A stretch of DNA of 64,000 nt, from positions 18,336-82,335 of the forward strand of contig OMVY01000006.1 in the NCBI GenBank assembly GCA_900314635.1, written 5' to 3'. Positions within the stretch are counted from its first letter, which is position 1; the number at the start of each line of letters is the position of its first letter. Below the pieces are notes generated by a model. It did no database searches. It was not told where the DNA came from and was given only the letters and a program-made list of their open reading frames with translations. The DNA comes from an uncultured Methanobrevibacter sp. GTDB lineage: Archaea; Methanobacteriota; Methanobacteria; Methanobacteriales; Methanobacteriaceae. The position numbers and the translations under genes are program-made. This document shows, one piece after another, positions 39,270 to 48,447 of this stretch.

Positions 39270-42143
39270 GTGACTAATAATGAAATAGAAACAAAATGGC
39301 AAAAGAAATGGCGTGAAGCAAAGCTGTTTGAGTCAAATCCTAATGAAAAGGAAAAACTATTCATAACAGTGGCTTTTCCATACCCTAGTGGAGCAATGCA
39401 CGTAGGACACGGCCGTACCTATACCGTTCCAGACGTATATGCAAGATTTAAAAGAATGGAAGGCTACAATGTATTATTCCCAATGGCATGGCACGTAACC
39501 GGCGCACCTGTTATTGGAATCGCAGATAGAATAAAACGAAAAGACCCATGGACCCTTGACTTGTACCACAGAGTCCATAAAGTTCCAAAAGAAACCCTTC
39601 CAAGCCTTGAAGACCCAATCAACATTGTAAAATACTTCAGTAACGAATACCATGAAGTAATGGATGAAATGGGATACTCAATAGACTGGAGAAGGGAATT
39701 TAGAACAATCGATCCCACTTATCAGAAATTTATAGAATGGCAGGAGAAGAAATTATACTCCCTCGGACTCATCGAACAGGGTGAACACCCTGTCAAATAC
39801 TGCCCTCACGATGAAAACCCTGTTGGAGACCACGACCTTCTTGAAGGAGAGGGAGTGGGAGTAAACGAAATAACCGTCATCAAGTTCCAATTGGATGACG
39901 GAAGATATCTGGTTCCTGCAACATTCAGACCGGAAACCATTTTCGGTGCCACCAATGTATGGCTGAACCCTGAAGTCCACTATATAGAAGTGGAAGTCAA
40001 GGACGGAATCTCCAAAGGAGACAAATGGATCATGAGCAATGATGCATTCACTAATATCTCCAACCAGCATGAGCTTGAAATAATTGGAGATGTGGATGCA
40101 AAAGCGATTATCGGACAGAATGTTAAGAATCCTCTAACTGGAGCACCTCTGCCTGTTTTCCCAGCCAGTTTTGTTGATGCTGAATATGGTACTGGAGTAG
40201 TATTCTCAGAGCCTGCCGATGCTCCTGCCGATTACATGGCCCTTCAAGACTTGAAAAAGAATGCTGAATTACTTGAAGAATACGGCATAGCAGACATCGC
40301 AGCTAAAACAGAGCCTATACCAACAATCACAGTTAAAGGCTACAGCGAGATTCCTACAAAGGACGTTTGCGAAAGACTCGAAATCAGCAATCAAAACGAT
40401 CCTAAAGTTCAAGATGCAACAGACGAACTCTACAAGATAGAGCACAGCAAAGGTTATGTCCATGAAAGAATCGAAAAATACGGTGGAGAAAGAGTAGCCT
40501 ACATCAAGGATGTTATTAAGGATGATATGATTGCAGATGGACTTGCAGATATAATATACGACTTTGCAGAACGTCCTGTCATCTGCAGATGCGGTACCAA
40601 ATGTGTTGTTAAAATCATGGACGACCAGTGGTTCCTCAAATACGGAGATGAGGAATGGACTGAAAAGACCCAGAAGCTCCTTGCACAGGAAACAATCATT
40701 CCAGAAGAGATCAGACCTAACTTCGAATATTATCTCGACTGGCTTGACAACTGGGCATGTTCCAGAAGAGTGGGACTTGGAACTCGAGTACCTTGGGACC
40801 CTAAATGGCTCTTTGAACCACTAACCGACTCTACAATGTACATGTCATACTATGCAATAGCCAAGTACCTGAGAGACATGGACCCTGCAGACTTGAATGA
40901 AGCATTCTTTGAAAAGGTCTTCCTCAACAAGGACAGCGATGAGATCACTGTTCCGGCAGAAAAAGTCAAAGAGATACAGGATGAATTCAATTACTGGTAT
41001 CCTCTCGACTGGAGGCTCTCTGCAAAAGACCTTGTTGGAAACCACTTGAGTTTCCTGATGTTTACTCATGCAGCTGTTTACGGCGAGGAGAACTGGCCTA
41101 AAGGAACTGTGGTCTTTGGAATGGGACTTCTGGAAGGAAACAAGATGTCATCATCCAAGGGAAATGTCATTCTTTTAAGAGATGCAATCAAGGAATATAC
41201 TGCGGATGTAGTAAGACTCTTCCTCATGGCATCAGCTGAGCCATGGCAGGATTTCGATTGGAGAGAAAAGGAAGTAAGAGGAACTCAGAGACGCCTTGAA
41301 TGGTTTAGAAACTTTGCTTCAAGAGTCGAGGAAATCAAAGGCTCCAAACTGGACCTCTCAAAGATAGAGGATGTGGAACTGGAACGCAGCATAGACAAAT
41401 GGATGATCAGCCAGCTGAACCTGCACATAAAAGAAGCCACCGAAGCTCTGGAAGTCTTCCAGACAAGACAGGCCCTGCAGCATGCATTATTCCTGCTTAA
41501 AAAGGATGTGGACCATTACACATACCGCATAAGACCTTTAATCGACAAGCAGGACCCTGCAGTCATTTATGTATTATCCACTGTCCTTGACAACTGGATT
41601 CGTCTCCTTGCACCGTTTACTCCTCACACCTGCGAAGAGCTTTGGAGCACTTATGGAGGCGAGGGATTCGCATCTGAAGCAGCATGGCCAGAGTATGATG
41701 AAAGCCTCATCGACGGCGAGATTGAAGCTTCCGAAGACCTTGTGCAGAATATTGTTAAGGATATCAAGGAAATCAAGAATATTGTTGACAAAGAGAGCGA
41801 GAAAGTGCATATATACCTTGCTCCTGAATGGAAATGGGACTTGTACAGAATAGCTGATGAGGTTGGAAAACCTGACGTGGGCCAAATCATAGGTCGCTCC
41901 ATCAAAGAGAATATCCTTGACGATAAAAAGGAGATAGCCAACGCAGCTAAAAAGGTAGCAAGGGAAATCACAAAAACCAAGTATATTGGAAAAATCGACG
42001 AGGCAACCATTCTTGAAGATGCAAAGGACTTCATTGAAGAGGAAATCGCATCCGAGCTTGTTATCCACACAGATGACAGCTACGACCCTCAAAACAAGGC
42101 AAGAAATGCAATGCCTTACAAACCTGCAATATTCATGGAATAA
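39270..42143 (+). CDS. leuS: Leucyl-tRNA synthetase
   Basis: Charges tRNA-Leu with leucine. The class I signatures are HVGHGRT (HIGH) in [13 protein letters not shown] and KMSSSKGN (KMSKS). The editing domain lies between them (about 170-480), with [14 protein letters not shown] as its threonine-rich signature. [15 protein letters not shown] marks the archaeal/eukaryotic type. The length of 957 aa is usual for archaea. The start is GTG at 39270, placed after GGTGATTTA. A clear terminator follows at 42153. Confidence 0.98.
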   Translation: MTNNEIETKWQKKWREAKLFESNPNEKEKLFITVAFPYPSGAMHVGHGRTYTVPDVYARFKRMEGYNVLFPMAWHVTGAPVIGIADRIKRKDPWTLDLYHRVHKVPKETLPSLEDPINIVKYFSNEYHEVMDEMGYSIDWRREFRTIDPTYQKFIEWQEKKLYSLGLIEQGEHPVKYCPHDENPVGDHDLLEGEGVGVNEITVIKFQLDDGRYLVPATFRPETIFGATNVWLNPEVHYIEVEVKDGISKGDKWIMSNDAFTNISNQHELEIIGDVDAKAIIGQNVKNPLTGAPLPVFPASFVDAEYGTGVVFSEPADAPADYMALQDLKKNAELLEEYGIADIAAKTEPIPTITVKGYSEIPTKDVCERLEISNQNDPKVQDATDELYKIEHSKGYVHERIEKYGGERVAYIKDVIKDDMIADGLADIIYDFAERPVICRCGTKCVVKIMDDQWFLKYGDEEWTEKTQKLLAQETIIPEEIRPNFEYYLDWLDNWACSRRVGLGTRVPWDPKWLFEPLTDSTMYMSYYAIAKYLRDMDPADLNEAFFEKVFLNKDSDEITVPAEKVKEIQDEFNYWYPLDWRLSAKDLVGNHLSFLMFTHAAVYGEENWPKGTVVFGMGLLEGNKMSSSKGNVILLRDAIKEYTADVVRLFLMASAEPWQDFDWREKEVRGTQRRLEWFRNFASRVEEIKGSKLDLSKIEDVELERSIDKWMISQLNLHIKEATEALEVFQTRQALQHALFLLKKDVDHYTYRIRPLIDKQDPAVIYVLSTVLDNWIRLLAPFTPHTCEELWSTYGGEGFASEAAWPEYDESLIDGEIEASEDLVQNIVKDIKEIKNIVDKESEKVHIYLAPEWKWDLYRIADEVGKPDVGQIIGRSIKENILDDKKEIANAAKKVAREITKTKYIGKIDEATILEDAKDFIEEEIASELVIHTDDSYDPQNKARNAMPYKPAIFME

Positions 42144-42152
42144 ATTTATTCA

Positions 42153-42176
42153 AGCTATTAACTTTTGTTAATAGCT
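42153..42176 (+). terminator. Terminator of leuS
   Basis: A perfect 10-bp stem (AGCTATTAAC with GTTAATAGCT) with a TTTT loop lies 10 bp after the stop. CTCATTTTTATTTTTT follows. Confidence 0.8.
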
Positions 42177-42325
42177 CTCATTTTTATTTTTTAAAAAGAA
42201 TGTATGATGCTTTTATTTAAATAAGCAGATATTTATTTATTAAATCATTTATCAACAATAAGATTAGTTTTTTAACATAAAAGAGGACTTTTAGTTTCAT
42301 TTGCCTTTGCATAACCCTCCTGAAA

Positions 42326-42676
42326 TTAATAATCCAAAACAATAAAAATATTTCTTAGAAAAAAACATAAATCATGTTTTTTTGCAAAATCTTTCATATG
42401 TGCTCTAATTTTAGAATGGTGCATCAAAAGCTCATCATAACTCTCGTTTTTAGGAACCTTAATCAGAAATACATTTTCGGCTGTTCCAGATTCATAATCT
42501 ATAAAAAATGAAACATCACCTAACTCGAACTCTCTAGAAAGTCTTTTAAACTCTTTTAAAAATATGTTTTTAGCTTTTTCAAAAGAAACTTTTGAATTTT
42601 TGCCGACATAATCGGCACTGTTTAACAAAGGATTATCCAGACTTGTAAAAACTTCAACATGTCCTGTTTTTTGCAA
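42326..42676 (-). CDS. Unknown protein paired with a HEPN-like gene
   Basis: A 116-residue protein I do not recognise. It starts at a TTG with GAGGTG upstream, and its binding site overlaps the end of the preceding gene, so the two are translated together. The middle reads DVSFFIDYESG, then NVFLIKVP, suggesting a small alpha/beta fold. The end (KKHDLCFFLRNIFIVLDY) is hydrophobic. No catalytic motif is clear; the GSxxxD signature of minimal nucleotidyltransferases, frequent HEPN partners, is absent. It may neutralise the HEPN-like protein. Confidence 0.78.
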   Translation of the reverse strand: MQKTGHVEVFTSLDNPLLNSADYVGKNSKVSFEKAKNIFLKEFKRLSREFELGDVSFFIDYESGTAENVFLIKVPKNESYDELLMHHSKIRAHMKDFAKKHDLCFFLRNIFIVLDY

Positions 42677-42685
42677 ATTAACACC

Positions 42686-43102
42686 TCAGTTAAATTTTAA
42701 ATTGTCAAAAATTGAATCTAACAATTTAATTGATATTGAAACTTCTTGATCAGTTAAATCCATAAAAGGATTATAATCAGCTTTAATTCTAAGTTTACCT
42801 AACTTATATAAATAATCTCCTGCTTTGTAACAATGTCTAATCAATTCAAATTTAATTTGTTCATGTTCTGAAATGACTTTTTCACCATTATCAAAATCAA
42901 GTGGATGTTTAACTTTAAAATTAAATTTATCTCTTAGCCATTCTTCTGCCAATAAATATGAACTATAATAAGCCCTATTTATTATTGTACTATCAATGCA
43001 CCGATTATCTGCATTTTTAGGGACTAATTTATCTTTATTTAAAAACAATTTTTTAGTTAAACGATACAAATCATATTGGGGGCTTTTTTTAATATTATAC
43101 AT
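42686..43102 (-). CDS. HEPN-like protein, possible toxin
   Basis: A 138-residue, all-helical protein. The pattern INRAYYSSYLLAEEWL, then SEHEQIKFELIRHCYKAGDYLYKLGKLRIKADYN matches the HEPN fold: a long helix with an RAYYS core, a His-containing turn, and the LxxLRxxADY end. The Rx4-6H RNase motif of active HEPN toxins is not clear here. GGTGATAAC precedes the ATG. It is the first gene of a two-gene unit with the 42326-42676 ORF, with 9 bp between them, the layout of a toxin-antitoxin pair. This role is inference. Confidence 0.78.
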   Translation of the reverse strand: MYNIKKSPQYDLYRLTKKLFLNKDKLVPKNADNRCIDSTIINRAYYSSYLLAEEWLRDKFNFKVKHPLDFDNGEKVISEHEQIKFELIRHCYKAGDYLYKLGKLRIKADYNPFMDLTDQEVSISIKLLDSIFDNLKFN

Positions 43103-43372
43103 GTTATCACCATGTTTTTTAACCCTATAAAATAATCAAAGTGAAAAATTTCTTCTTGATAAAATGTTGTATTTTTTAATATTTAAACTTTGTTAAAAAT
43201 GCTTTATTTTAACTATAAAAAACTAAAATAGTTTATATTGACTAATAAAATTATAATTGACTTGTAAAATTGATATAAACTTGTAAAATTCACATATAGT
43301 TATAAATAGTAAACCAAAATTAGTAAAAAAAATAGTGAAATAGAAAAAAAATAAAAAAAAGTAAAAAAGTCC

Positions 43373-44722
43373 TTAATTGATTTCATCAAGAACTTCACCA
43401 ACAGCCCATTTGCAAATATCCAAAGCTTCTTCAAGCTCTTCCTTGGATATTACCAGAGGAGGATTGAAATACATAACATCACCTAAAGGCCTGAGCATCA
43501 GCCCCCTCTCAAGAGCCTTTCTATAAATCCTGTATCCAAGACGCAAACTACAATCAAAGGCCTTTTTAGTCTCCTTGTCCTCTACAAGCTCGATTGCATT
43601 GATCAGTCCTACAGAGCGGACCTCCCCTACATTTGGATTGTCATCAAACAATTCATGGAATTTTTGATTCAACCACGGAGCCATTTCATTAGCCTTTTCA
43701 ATGATATGGTCCCTTTCAATAATCTTCAAAGTAGCATTGGCAACGCTTGCAGCCAAAGGATTTCCTGCATATGTATGGCTATGCATGAATGCCCTATGTG
43801 ATTCATAATCCCCTAAAAATCCATTATAGATTTCTTCAGTTGTGGCAACTGCAGCCATTGACATGTATCCGTTTGTAAGACCCTTGGAAATACACATGAT
43901 GTCTGGTGAGATTCCAGCATGATCTACTGCAAAGAACTTGCCTGTTCGACCATATCCCATTGCTATCTCATCATCAATCAAAAGCACGTCATGCTTGTCG
44001 CAGAGGGCTCTGAGCTTTTTAAGATAAAGTGGAGGATAGATCTTCATTCCAGCGCTTCCCTGCACCAATGGCTCGATTATCATTGCACAGCATTCATCGC
44101 CATATTCCTCAAAGCATTCCTCCGCCTTTTCAAAGCATTCACAAGAACATGAATCTCTATCAGCCCCATAAGGACAGCGATAGCAGTCAGGCGCCTCTAC
44201 TTTTACAGTATCAAGCATAATTGGTTCGAATACCTTGGAGTAGTCATCCAAAGCCCCTACAGACAATGAGCCTAGGGTCTCGCCATGATATGCATCAGTG
44301 AAGCACATGAATCTCTTCTTCTCTGTCTTACCATTCTGCTGGCAGTATTGAAATGCCATCTTAAGAGCGGATTCAACAGAAGATGATCCATTATCAACGA
44401 ATGAGAATTTTGTCAAATTTTCAGGAGTCACCCTGTTTAAGGATTCAGCCAGCTCGATTATACCCTTGTGGGAGTAGTTTGCAAATATCACATGGTCAAG
44501 CTTGTCCACCTGCTCCTTCAAGGCAGAGCTTACCTCATCATTGCAGTGGCCGAGAATATTGCACCACCAGGAGCTGATGATGTCTATATATTCATTTCCA
44601 TCCACATCATAAAGCTTCACCCCCTTAGCATGATCGATGATTATGGGAGGGAAATCTTCATAATCCTTCATTTGAGAAGCTGGATGCCAAATATGTGCCA
44701 AATCTCTTTCTACATAATCCAT
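43373..44722 (-). CDS. bioA: Adenosylmethionine-8-amino-7-oxononanoate aminotransferase BioA
   Basis: BioA uses S-adenosylmethionine as amino donor to turn 8-amino-7-oxononanoate into 7,8-diaminononanoate. Typical motifs are IWHPASQM at the start, ISSWWCNILGH (Trp residues of the substrate site), GSSSVESALKMA, AYHGETLG, LLIDDEIAMGYGRTGKFFA and CISKGLTNGYM with the PLP lysine. The length of 449 aa is normal. AAGGTAAT precedes the ATG. It lies 211 bp after bioD; with bioB upstream the order is bioB-bioD-bioA. The gaps of over 200 bp make separate transcripts possible. Confidence 0.97.
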   Translation of the reverse strand: MDYVERDLAHIWHPASQMKDYEDFPPIIIDHAKGVKLYDVDGNEYIDIISSWWCNILGHCNDEVSSALKEQVDKLDHVIFANYSHKGIIELAESLNRVTPENLTKFSFVDNGSSSVESALKMAFQYCQQNGKTEKKRFMCFTDAYHGETLGSLSVGALDDYSKVFEPIMLDTVKVEAPDCYRCPYGADRDSCSCECFEKAEECFEEYGDECCAMIIEPLVQGSAGMKIYPPLYLKKLRALCDKHDVLLIDDEIAMGYGRTGKFFAVDHAGISPDIMCISKGLTNGYMSMAAVATTEEIYNGFLGDYESHRAFMHSHTYAGNPLAASVANATLKIIERDHIIEKANEMAPWLNQKFHELFDDNPNVGEVRSVGLINAIELVEDKETKKAFDCSLRLGYRIYRKALERGLMLRPLGDVMYFNPPLVISKEELEEALDICKWAVGEVLDEIN

Positions 44723-44933
44723 AATATTACCTTTTTGTTAAATTGAAATTTTTTAAAATCCTATTTCTTATAAAAACTTAAAATGAAATTTTTTATTTTA
44801 AAATCAATGAAAATCATTGAAATTTTTTCCATGATATTTTCTTAAATTAAATTAATTAAAACTTTGATTAAAATACACTTTCTTAAAAAAACTTATCATA
44901 TAAATAAGAATATAATCAATATAATTAAAAGTT

Positions 44934-45632
44934 CTATTTAAAATAGCTAATTAAAACTTTATCATCTACTAATGGAGACAGATTTTCATCATTTTTGTAA
45001 ACTTTAGCTATCACAGGAATTCCTGTAATATGTTCAACCATGAGGACATTATCCTTTTCCATGATTTCATCCTTGTAATTGTTCATTATAATACCACATA
45101 CAGTGATATTTCTGTTTTTCAAGTATTCATAAGTAGTTACAATGGAATTGATTGTTCCAAGTCCGGCGTCTGCTATCAGGACGACATTCAAATCCAATTC
45201 ATTTATTATGTCCTCAAGCATTATATTGTTCTTGCTGTCCTTTCCTTCGTATCTTATAGGACAGACTATTCCTCCACTTCCTTCCATTAGCACATAATCA
45301 TATTTGGATGCCACCTTGTTGTAGGCGTCCCTTACCACATCCATTTCCACAGGATGTCCCTCAATTCTTGATGCAAGATGTGGAGAAACAGCTGTTTCGT
45401 AGACGTATGGAACGACAAAATCAGTATCCTCATCCAGATTAGCCATTGAAAGTACTTCCACAGCATCTCCTGGAATCAGATCCCCATCCGGATTTTTAAC
45501 TGCGCCGCTTAATGCTGCTTTGAAATAGCATGCATTATAACCGCTGTCTCTTAAATACTTAAGCAGCAAACCTGTAACATAGGTTTTTCCAACATCAGTG
45601 CCTGTTCCTATAACAAACAGTCCTTTAGACAT
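44934..45632 (-). CDS. bioD: Dethiobiotin synthetase BioD
   Basis: BioD closes the ureido ring of biotin: it carboxylates 7,8-diaminononanoate with CO2 and ATP to give dethiobiotin. The P-loop is GTGTDVGKTYVTG (residues 9-21), followed by KAALSGAV for the substrate lysine, VLMEGSGGIVCPI and VLIADAGLGTINS. The length of 232 aa is typical. AGAGGTG precedes the ATG. It lies between bioB and bioA on the same strand. Confidence 0.96.
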   Translation of the reverse strand: MSKGLFVIGTGTDVGKTYVTGLLLKYLRDSGYNACYFKAALSGAVKNPDGDLIPGDAVEVLSMANLDEDTDFVVPYVYETAVSPHLASRIEGHPVEMDVVRDAYNKVASKYDYVLMEGSGGIVCPIRYEGKDSKNNIMLEDIINELDLNVVLIADAGLGTINSIVTTYEYLKNRNITVCGIIMNNYKDEIMEKDNVLMVEHITGIPVIAKVYKNDENLSPLVDDKVLISYFK

Positions 45633-45697
45633 AAAACACCTCTCTTATTTACCATACAATATTTGTTGTAAAAAGAATAAGTAATTTACCCTAAGAA

Positions 45698-45772
45698 GAT
45701 AGCATGAAAAAAATAGAACAAGCAATTGCCCAATAACTGATAGCATGAAAAAAATAAGAACAATCAATTTAC
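45698..45772. repeat. About 41-bp direct repeat between bioB and bioD
   Basis: GATAGCATGAAAAAAATA, then a GAACAA-(N)-CAATT segment, occurs at 45698 and again at 45739 with few changes. The gap holds no gene. Confidence 0.6.
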
Positions 45773-45858
45773 CAAAGTGGCTAAATAGTTTGAAAAAATA
45801 TTAAAAAATAGATTTAAAAATTTAAAAAAAGTTAAAATTCAAATCATAAAAATGCTAT

Positions 45859-46827
45859 TTAAAAATAGAATCCAACCTCGAATCCAAGTTCTTCAAGAAG
45901 TTCAAAATCATCCTGAATGGAAATTCCAGCTGTTGTAAGCATATTTCCAGAGATTGTTGCATTGGCTCCTGATTTGAATGCCCGAACACCCTTGTCTTCT
46001 AAAAAGAGTCTTCCTCCAGCCAGGCGAATGAAAGCATCCGTATTAATGAATCTGAAAATAGCTATTATCCTGCAGACCTCATCATAGCTCAGGACTTCAT
46101 TGTTTTCTACTGGAGTTCCCTTAATCGGATTCAATATATTGATTGGAATTGACTTGACTCCTAAATCTCGAAGGGTCAGCGCCAAATCTATCCTGTCTTC
46201 AAAAGTCTCTCCAAGACCAAATATTCCACCACTGCAGACATTGATTCCATGGCTTTTGACAAAATCGATGGTTTCAAGCTTTTCATCATAGCTGTGGGTT
46301 GTGCAGATTTCAGCAAAGTATTTTCTTGAGCTTTCCAGGTTGTTGTGAACCCTGTCCACACCTATTTCCTTTAACCGGTTTATCTGTTCATCATTCATTA
46401 ATCCGAATGATACACAAGCATGAACTCCTTCCTCTTCAATCAATTCCTTTAAAGCATCTTGAAGAACTTCAAACTCCCTTTTTGTAACTTTTCTTCCTGA
46501 TGCCACAAAAGAAACCCTTTCAGCTCCTGCATCCACCAGTTCCTTGCCTTGTCTTTTAAGTTCCTCTTTTGAAAGGAGAGGATATTCATCTATATCGGTA
46601 TCATAATGTGAGGATTGTGCGCAGAACTTGCAGTCCTCACCGCACCTTCCATTTTTAACATTGACTAAAGTGCATAGGTCAAACTTGTTCGCGCAAAACT
46701 CCTGCCTGATTTCATCAGCAGCACTTGCAAGTTCATCAAGTGGTGCATCAATAAGACTTAATGCATCCTCCTTTTTAAGTTTATACCCATTTATAACACT
46801 GTTTTTTAATTTATCAACGTTAAACAT
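45859..46827 (-). CDS. bioB: Biotin synthase BioB
   Basis: BioB is a radical SAM enzyme that inserts sulfur into dethiobiotin to make biotin. The [4Fe-4S] motif is CGEDCKFCAQSSHY. YEXE-type and GGIFGLGET motifs follow (CSGGIFGLGETFEDR), then NILNPIKGTP and the RLAGGR segment of the second cluster site. The start is the ATG at 46827 (MFNVDKLKN, 322 aa) with AGGTATT upstream. A longer frame to 46875 would run through the palindrome and is less likely. A palindrome and a TATA box lie just upstream, suggesting repressor control. It is first of bioB-bioD-bioA. Confidence 0.96.
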   Translation of the reverse strand: MFNVDKLKNSVINGYKLKKEDALSLIDAPLDELASAADEIRQEFCANKFDLCTLVNVKNGRCGEDCKFCAQSSHYDTDIDEYPLLSKEELKRQGKELVDAGAERVSFVASGRKVTKREFEVLQDALKELIEEEGVHACVSFGLMNDEQINRLKEIGVDRVHNNLESSRKYFAEICTTHSYDEKLETIDFVKSHGINVCSGGIFGLGETFEDRIDLALTLRDLGVKSIPINILNPIKGTPVENNEVLSYDEVCRIIAIFRFINTDAFIRLAGGRLFLEDKGVRAFKSGANATISGNMLTTAGISIQDDFELLEELGFEVGFYF

Positions 46828-46846
46828 AATAAATACCTGATTAAAG

Positions 46847-46861
46847 TAATTGTAACAATTA
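46847..46861. promoter_or_regulatory. 15-bp palindrome at the bioB promoter, candidate operator
   Basis: TAATTGT-A-ACAATTA has perfect 7-bp arms. It is 20 bp before the bioB start codon and would cover the transcription start set by the TATA box at 46881. A biotin repressor such as BirA with a DNA-binding domain is a candidate regulator, but this is inference. Confidence 0.5.
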
Positions 46862-46880
46862 TACATATTAATCAAACTAG

Positions 46881-46890
46881 TTTATAAATT
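46881..46890 (-). promoter_or_regulatory. TATA box of bioB
   Basis: The minus strand reads AATTTATAAA, about 25 bp upstream of the palindrome and about 58 bp before the start codon. Confidence 0.5.
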
Positions 46891-47085
46891 TTTTTCAATT
46901 TTTAGAAAAAATAATCCAAAATTTAAAACAATTAGTAATTTAAAATATGAAAAATCAGATAATATAGACAAAAACAATGTTCCCAGTTTATGAAAAAGCT
47001 ATTGCTAAAAAAATAATTAATTTTAAAAAAATATAATAAAAAAATAAGAAAAAAACTTTTTAAAAAAAATAAGAAAGTGAAATAC

Positions 47086-47433
47086 TCAGTCATGTGTCAT
47101 AAATCCAGTAGCTGCCACAAATAGCAGAATAGCTAATAATACAGAAACAACATTATGGAATAAGATCAAATCCAGAAATGCTATCAATACCAGAAAAATT
47201 GAAAACTCAAAGTCTGAGAGATTCACCTTGTCTAATGCGGCATAAATAGCTGAAGCAACGACCAAATCAAAGACGGATGTTATGAAAAGGTCATAAGCAT
47301 TCAGACCTATTTGAGATAAAGCATCCCATTCAAACAGGAAAAGAGCCAGCAATAAAAATCCTAAAAGCCCCAGTATTAAAAACACATATTCCACATATTC
47401 AGCAAATTTCCTTTTTTCCACTCCTAATGGCAT
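47086..47433 (-). CDS. Small integral membrane protein, unknown
   Basis: A 115-residue membrane protein of unknown function. Four hydrophobic helices are visible: YVFLILGLLGFLLLALFLF, AYDLFITSVFDLVVASAIYA, FSIFLVLIAFLDLILF and VVSVLLAILLFVAATGFM. The N terminus is cytoplasmic and basic (MPLGVEKRKFAEY). The start is the ATG at 47433 after AAGGTGG; the GTG at 47442 is part of that site. It lies 53 bp after trmI on the same strand and may be co-transcribed. Confidence 0.82.
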   Translation of the reverse strand: MPLGVEKRKFAEYVEYVFLILGLLGFLLLALFLFEWDALSQIGLNAYDLFITSVFDLVVASAIYAALDKVNLSDFEFSIFLVLIAFLDLILFHNVVSVLLAILLFVAATGFMTHD

Positions 47434-47486
47434 GAAAACCACCTTATTCTATTTAATAATTAATTAACACCACTTGTAAAAAGAAA

Positions 47487-48218
47487 TCACAATTTACGTG
47501 CAAAGACCATGTATCCGGTATGGCCGACCATCCGGGTTTTAGGCCTTGTTCCTTGAGGACGTACCTCCAATTCACGCTCCAGGATTTCAGAAATTGACAA
47601 GTCCTTGAAGCCCAGCTTTTTTGCAATCCTGTAAGCCACTTCAGCCTGATCTATGTAAGGCGCATAAACAACCAGCCATCCCCCTAGTCTTAATGACTTG
47701 TAAACATCCTCGAAAATTTCGAAAGGTTTTGGAAGATCCAGGAAGATCAAATCTAATTGCTGTTCATCTATTCCTTCTTTTATATCCTTGTTTTTTACAA
47801 CAATATTGTTTATTCCGAAGTTGTCTATATTCCTCTGGGCGACTTCTGCAAAGTCTTCGCGAATTTCATAGGTGAAAACCCTGCCCTTCTCGCCGACAAC
47901 ATTGGCGAAATTAAGCGCGATAGCTCCAGCACCGGTTCCAGCATCGACAACACGGCATCCAGCACCGAGGCCTGTTTTAGCAAGAACATTTCCAATGTCC
48001 TTTTGAACAAGAATGGAACAGCGTCTTTCCATAAGTTCAATGAAATCATTAACATTAGGCTTGATAACTCGAAACTCCTTGTTTAAATGAGTTATCAATG
48101 TATCGCCGATAGTAGCTCTTTCCATTTGTTCCTTCTTGATAATGCCTAAATCAGACTGGAATTCCCTGTCCTCTTTAATCAAGTATTTCTTACCTCTCTC
48201 ATCCATTAAAATTTTCAA
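47487..48218 (-). CDS. trmI: tRNA (adenine-N1)-methyltransferase TrmI (positions 57/58)
   Basis: Archaeal TrmI methylates N1 of adenines 57 and 58 in the T loop of tRNA, using SAM. The N-terminal domain has the MDERGKKYLI start. The SAM-binding motif is VVDAGTGAGAIALNFA, followed by VFTYEIREDFAEVA, LDLIFLDLPKPFE and a C terminus with RPKTRMVGHTGYMVFARK that is typical of TrmI. The length of 243 aa fits. The start is TTG at 48218, five bases after GGTGA. Confidence 0.93.
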   Translation of the reverse strand: MKILMDERGKKYLIKEDREFQSDLGIIKKEQMERATIGDTLITHLNKEFRVIKPNVNDFIELMERRCSILVQKDIGNVLAKTGLGAGCRVVDAGTGAGAIALNFANVVGEKGRVFTYEIREDFAEVAQRNIDNFGINNIVVKNKDIKEGIDEQQLDLIFLDLPKPFEIFEDVYKSLRLGGWLVVYAPYIDQAEVAYRIAKKLGFKDLSISEILERELEVRPQGTRPKTRMVGHTGYMVFARKL

Positions 48219-48447
48219 ATAATCACCATTAATAAAGCAATCAATTAGAATAAAGTTTTTAGATAATCTTATATATAAATATTTTAGTTTTTATCATATA
48301 TAACATTATAAAATAAGGTCTTAAATTATTGAAAAACTTGAAAAATGCAAAAAATTAGAAAAAATAGAAAAATTGAAAATGAATTAAATAGCTCCCTTTG
48401 AGTTAAAAAAGAAATAAATTAAATAGTAACCCTTGAAGTTAAAGGAA

